15,253 bases of DNA, taken from NCBI GenBank assembly GCA_002424705.1, contig DIKW01000073.1, forward strand, positions 736-15,988, written 5' to 3'. Of the stretch, positions 13,772-15,253 are shown piece by piece. The notes beneath the pieces were generated by a model. It was not told the origin of the DNA. It saw only the letters and a list, made by a program, of their open reading frames with translations, and ran no database searches. A program made the position numbers and the translations under genes. The DNA comes from Geobacter sp. UBA5608. GTDB lineage: Bacteria; Desulfobacterota; Desulfuromonadia; Geobacterales; Pseudopelobacteraceae. Positions within the stretch are counted from its first letter, which is position 1. Each line of letters starts with the position of its first letter.

Positions 13772-15253
13772 TGAAGCGATATATATTGCTGTATATTTGC
13801 TTGTTAATATCGGTAAGTTTACTTGGTAGCTTGGAAAGTCATGCTTATCGCGAAAGAGCCCATAGGGCCATAAACAGTACTGTTGTAAATCAAAAAATAG
13901 CTTCAGCTTCAGGTTCTCTTAAAGGATATTTCACCGTTCAATTGGGGTATTCAAGTGTACGCTCCGAAGTTAATAACAAGCCTATTGACAAATGGTTTGA
14001 AGATGCCGGTGCCCAGGAAGATGAGCCCGGCCCGCGCACGAAAAACCATTTTCTCGATCCTATCTCAAACAGCGGCTTCAGCGGGTTATTCTTTGGTGTA
14101 GTAGGAACCGGCGACCCCACCGCAGTATGGGCTCAAAAAGCGGCAGGGCAGCAGTCTCCCGGCGGTTCATATAGCTGGCAGGACGCGCGGGAATACTTCT
14201 TTACTGCCCTGACCTCTACTACCGGCAGTCTCAGAGAGGAAAACCTGGGGCAATCTTTCCGGGCGTTGGGACAGGTCATGCACCTGGTTGCCGACATGAG
14301 CGTGCCGGAACACACCAGAGACAACAGCCATATAACGATCTACACCATTGAAAAGTGGGCTGAAGAGGCGTTTAATACAAATACAGAAACACAAAAGCCA
14401 TTTTTTAAAAATTACTCATCCAGACTAACTCATGCTCTGAACAACCCGGTCCCACCCGAACCATCGCTTTTGAAACAGGTCGGCAAATTTGTGTCGTCTA
14501 ACAACGTATCGGCCCAGATTCCCATCGCAAATCTTTATGACTTTGAACTATACGCTGGTTTGAATCCAAGCATTACCACTACCGGGCCAATAGGCCTGGC
14601 GGAATATACCAACGCAAACTTTTTCAGCCGTAACACCATCTTCAAGGATTACAACTATCCAGCCGAATCAAGTGTTGAGCTTTATGAAGAAACAGATGAA
14701 GAAAGCGGAAAGGCGATGAAATTCATCCGCAAAATCAAGGATGGCGAACTGGTCGAACATCTTGCGCAACCCAATGTTTTTCATAAATATTTGCCGATTG
14801 CTACAAATGCCTATACCATTGTGAATGACAAAATATATGCAGACTACCTTGAAAAGCTGATTCCGCACGCAGTAGGCTATGCTGGAGCATTGGTAGATTA
14901 TTTTTACCGGGGCAAACTGCAAGTAGACCTGCAACCGGGCGACTTGACATTCGGTTCGGTCAAGCTGAACATTACCAGCGACACCCCCGGCGAGGTGCTG
15001 GGTACCGGCGATCTGGCTGTTGTCTTCCGCTACAAGGCCATGCCCAAAACCGATATGGGGGGCAACGTATATCTGGTGGGAAACCCGGCAGAAACCTACA
15101 GCTATAAAACGGCAACCATTGCCGAAACAGACCTGACAACTGATCCGCTACGGACCTTTGACTTCTCCGGCAGCCCTTTACCCCTTAATTTTTCCGAGAT
15201 GTCCATGCAGGTGGTCTACAAAGGCAAGCTGGGTAACGAGCCAGATGCGGTGG
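13771..15253 (+). CDS. Exported zinc-dependent phospholipase C / S1-P1 nuclease-like protein, 3' end missing
   Basis: The frame is open from ATG 13771 (overlapping the previous TAA as TAATG) to the window edge: 494 codons with no stop. The signal peptide MKRYILLYICLLISVSLLGS is predicted to be cut after SHA, leaving Tyr26 as mature residue 1 and His31 as mature residue 6. The metal-site motifs of the zinc phospholipase C / S1-P1 superfamily follow: Asp78 or Asp84 in WFEDAGAQED, His93 in NHFLDP, and the core VMHLVADMSVPEHTRDNSH with His171, Asp175, His181 and His187, then Glu194 in IEKW. These form the trinuclear zinc site in known members, which cleave phosphodiesters in lipids or nucleic acids. 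A second helical part with DYLEKLIPHAVGYAGALVDY ends near residue 390; beyond it a beta-rich C-terminal region starts and is cut. Whether the substrate is lipid or nucleic acid cannot be told. Confidence 0.82.
   Translation, partial: MKRYILLYICLLISVSLLGSLESHAYRERAHRAINSTVVNQKIASASGSLKGYFTVQLGYSSVRSEVNNKPIDKWFEDAGAQEDEPGPRTKNHFLDPISNSGFSGLFFGVVGTGDPTAVWAQKAAGQQSPGGSYSWQDAREYFFTALTSTTGSLREENLGQSFRALGQVMHLVADMSVPEHTRDNSHITIYTIEKWAEEAFNTNTETQKPFFKNYSSRLTHALNNPVPPEPSLLKQVGKFVSSNNVSAQIPIANLYDFELYAGLNPSITTTGPIGLAEYTNANFFSRNTIFKDYNYPAESSVELYEETDEESGKAMKFIRKIKDGELVEHLAQPNVFHKYLPIATNAYTIVNDKIYADYLEKLIPHAVGYAGALVDYFYRGKLQVDLQPGDLTFGSVKLNITSDTPGEVLGTGDLAVVFRYKAMPKTDMGGNVYLVGNPAETYSYKTATIAETDLTTDPLRTFDFSGSPLPLNFSEMSMQVVYKGKLGNEPDAV

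Noticed and set aside
14133..14394. Overlapping minus-strand frames within the phospholipase-like gene
   Set aside because: They oppose the conserved HxxxD...PEH zinc motif region of a continuous plus-strand gene and lack ribosome binding sites.

Overview
The window reads as a stretch of chromosome from a Gram-negative bacterium, most likely a Geobacter/Pelobacter/Trichlorobacter-type Desulfuromonadales member. This rests on gene style and neighbourhood (an Amt channel, a stand-alone GlcD-type FAD oxidase, Maf and YggS in one overlapping cluster, and large secreted multidomain beta-proteins), not on a database match. No tRNA, rRNA, CRISPR array, insertion sequence or recombinase gene was seen.

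Region 1 (1-4031, + strand): the 3' end of an ammonium channel gene, then a promoter and a two-gene operon. Its first gene encodes an 841-aa exported protein (TPR-like N-terminus, TolA-like charged coiled coil, several beta-sandwich repeats). One nucleotide later comes an exported LysM/TPR protein. A strong hairpin-plus-T-run terminator follows and probably also serves the convergent gene.

Region 2 (4053-5315, - strand): a single-pass membrane protein with a receiver-like N-terminal domain that lacks the usual phosphoacceptor aspartate, a Pro/Ala/Thr-rich linker and a C-terminal domain I do not recognise. A good sigma70-type promoter precedes it.

Region 3 (5456-8399, + strand): a tightly packed housekeeping operon of glcD-type oxidase, an 88-aa two-helix membrane protein, Maf nucleotide pyrophosphatase and YggS/PLPBP. 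The first two junctions overlap by 11 and 14 nt, and maf and yggS overlap or nearly abut. A GC-rich inverted repeat follows.

Region 4 (8473 to window end, + strand): after a clear promoter the base composition becomes visibly more AT-rich and patchy. A three-gene secreted-protein operon begins here. It consists of (i) a 1525-aa exported protein with an FN3-like domain, seven FG-GAP/calcium-loop repeats (a complete integrin-alpha-type propeller), several Ig-like modules, a carboxypeptidase-regulatory-like domain, an HELGH putative zinc metallopeptidase and a distinct C-terminal module; (ii) a 202-aa exported protein with a carboxypeptidase-regulatory-like beta-domain; and (iii) the first 494 codons of an exported protein resembling the zinc-dependent phospholipase C / S1-P1 nuclease superfamily. 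Genes (ii) and (iii) overlap by one base (TAATG). Two predicted zinc hydrolases, one on an adhesin-like scaffold, are made together with a small beta-domain partner. This operon is the most interesting part of the window; its biological role cannot be read from sequence alone.
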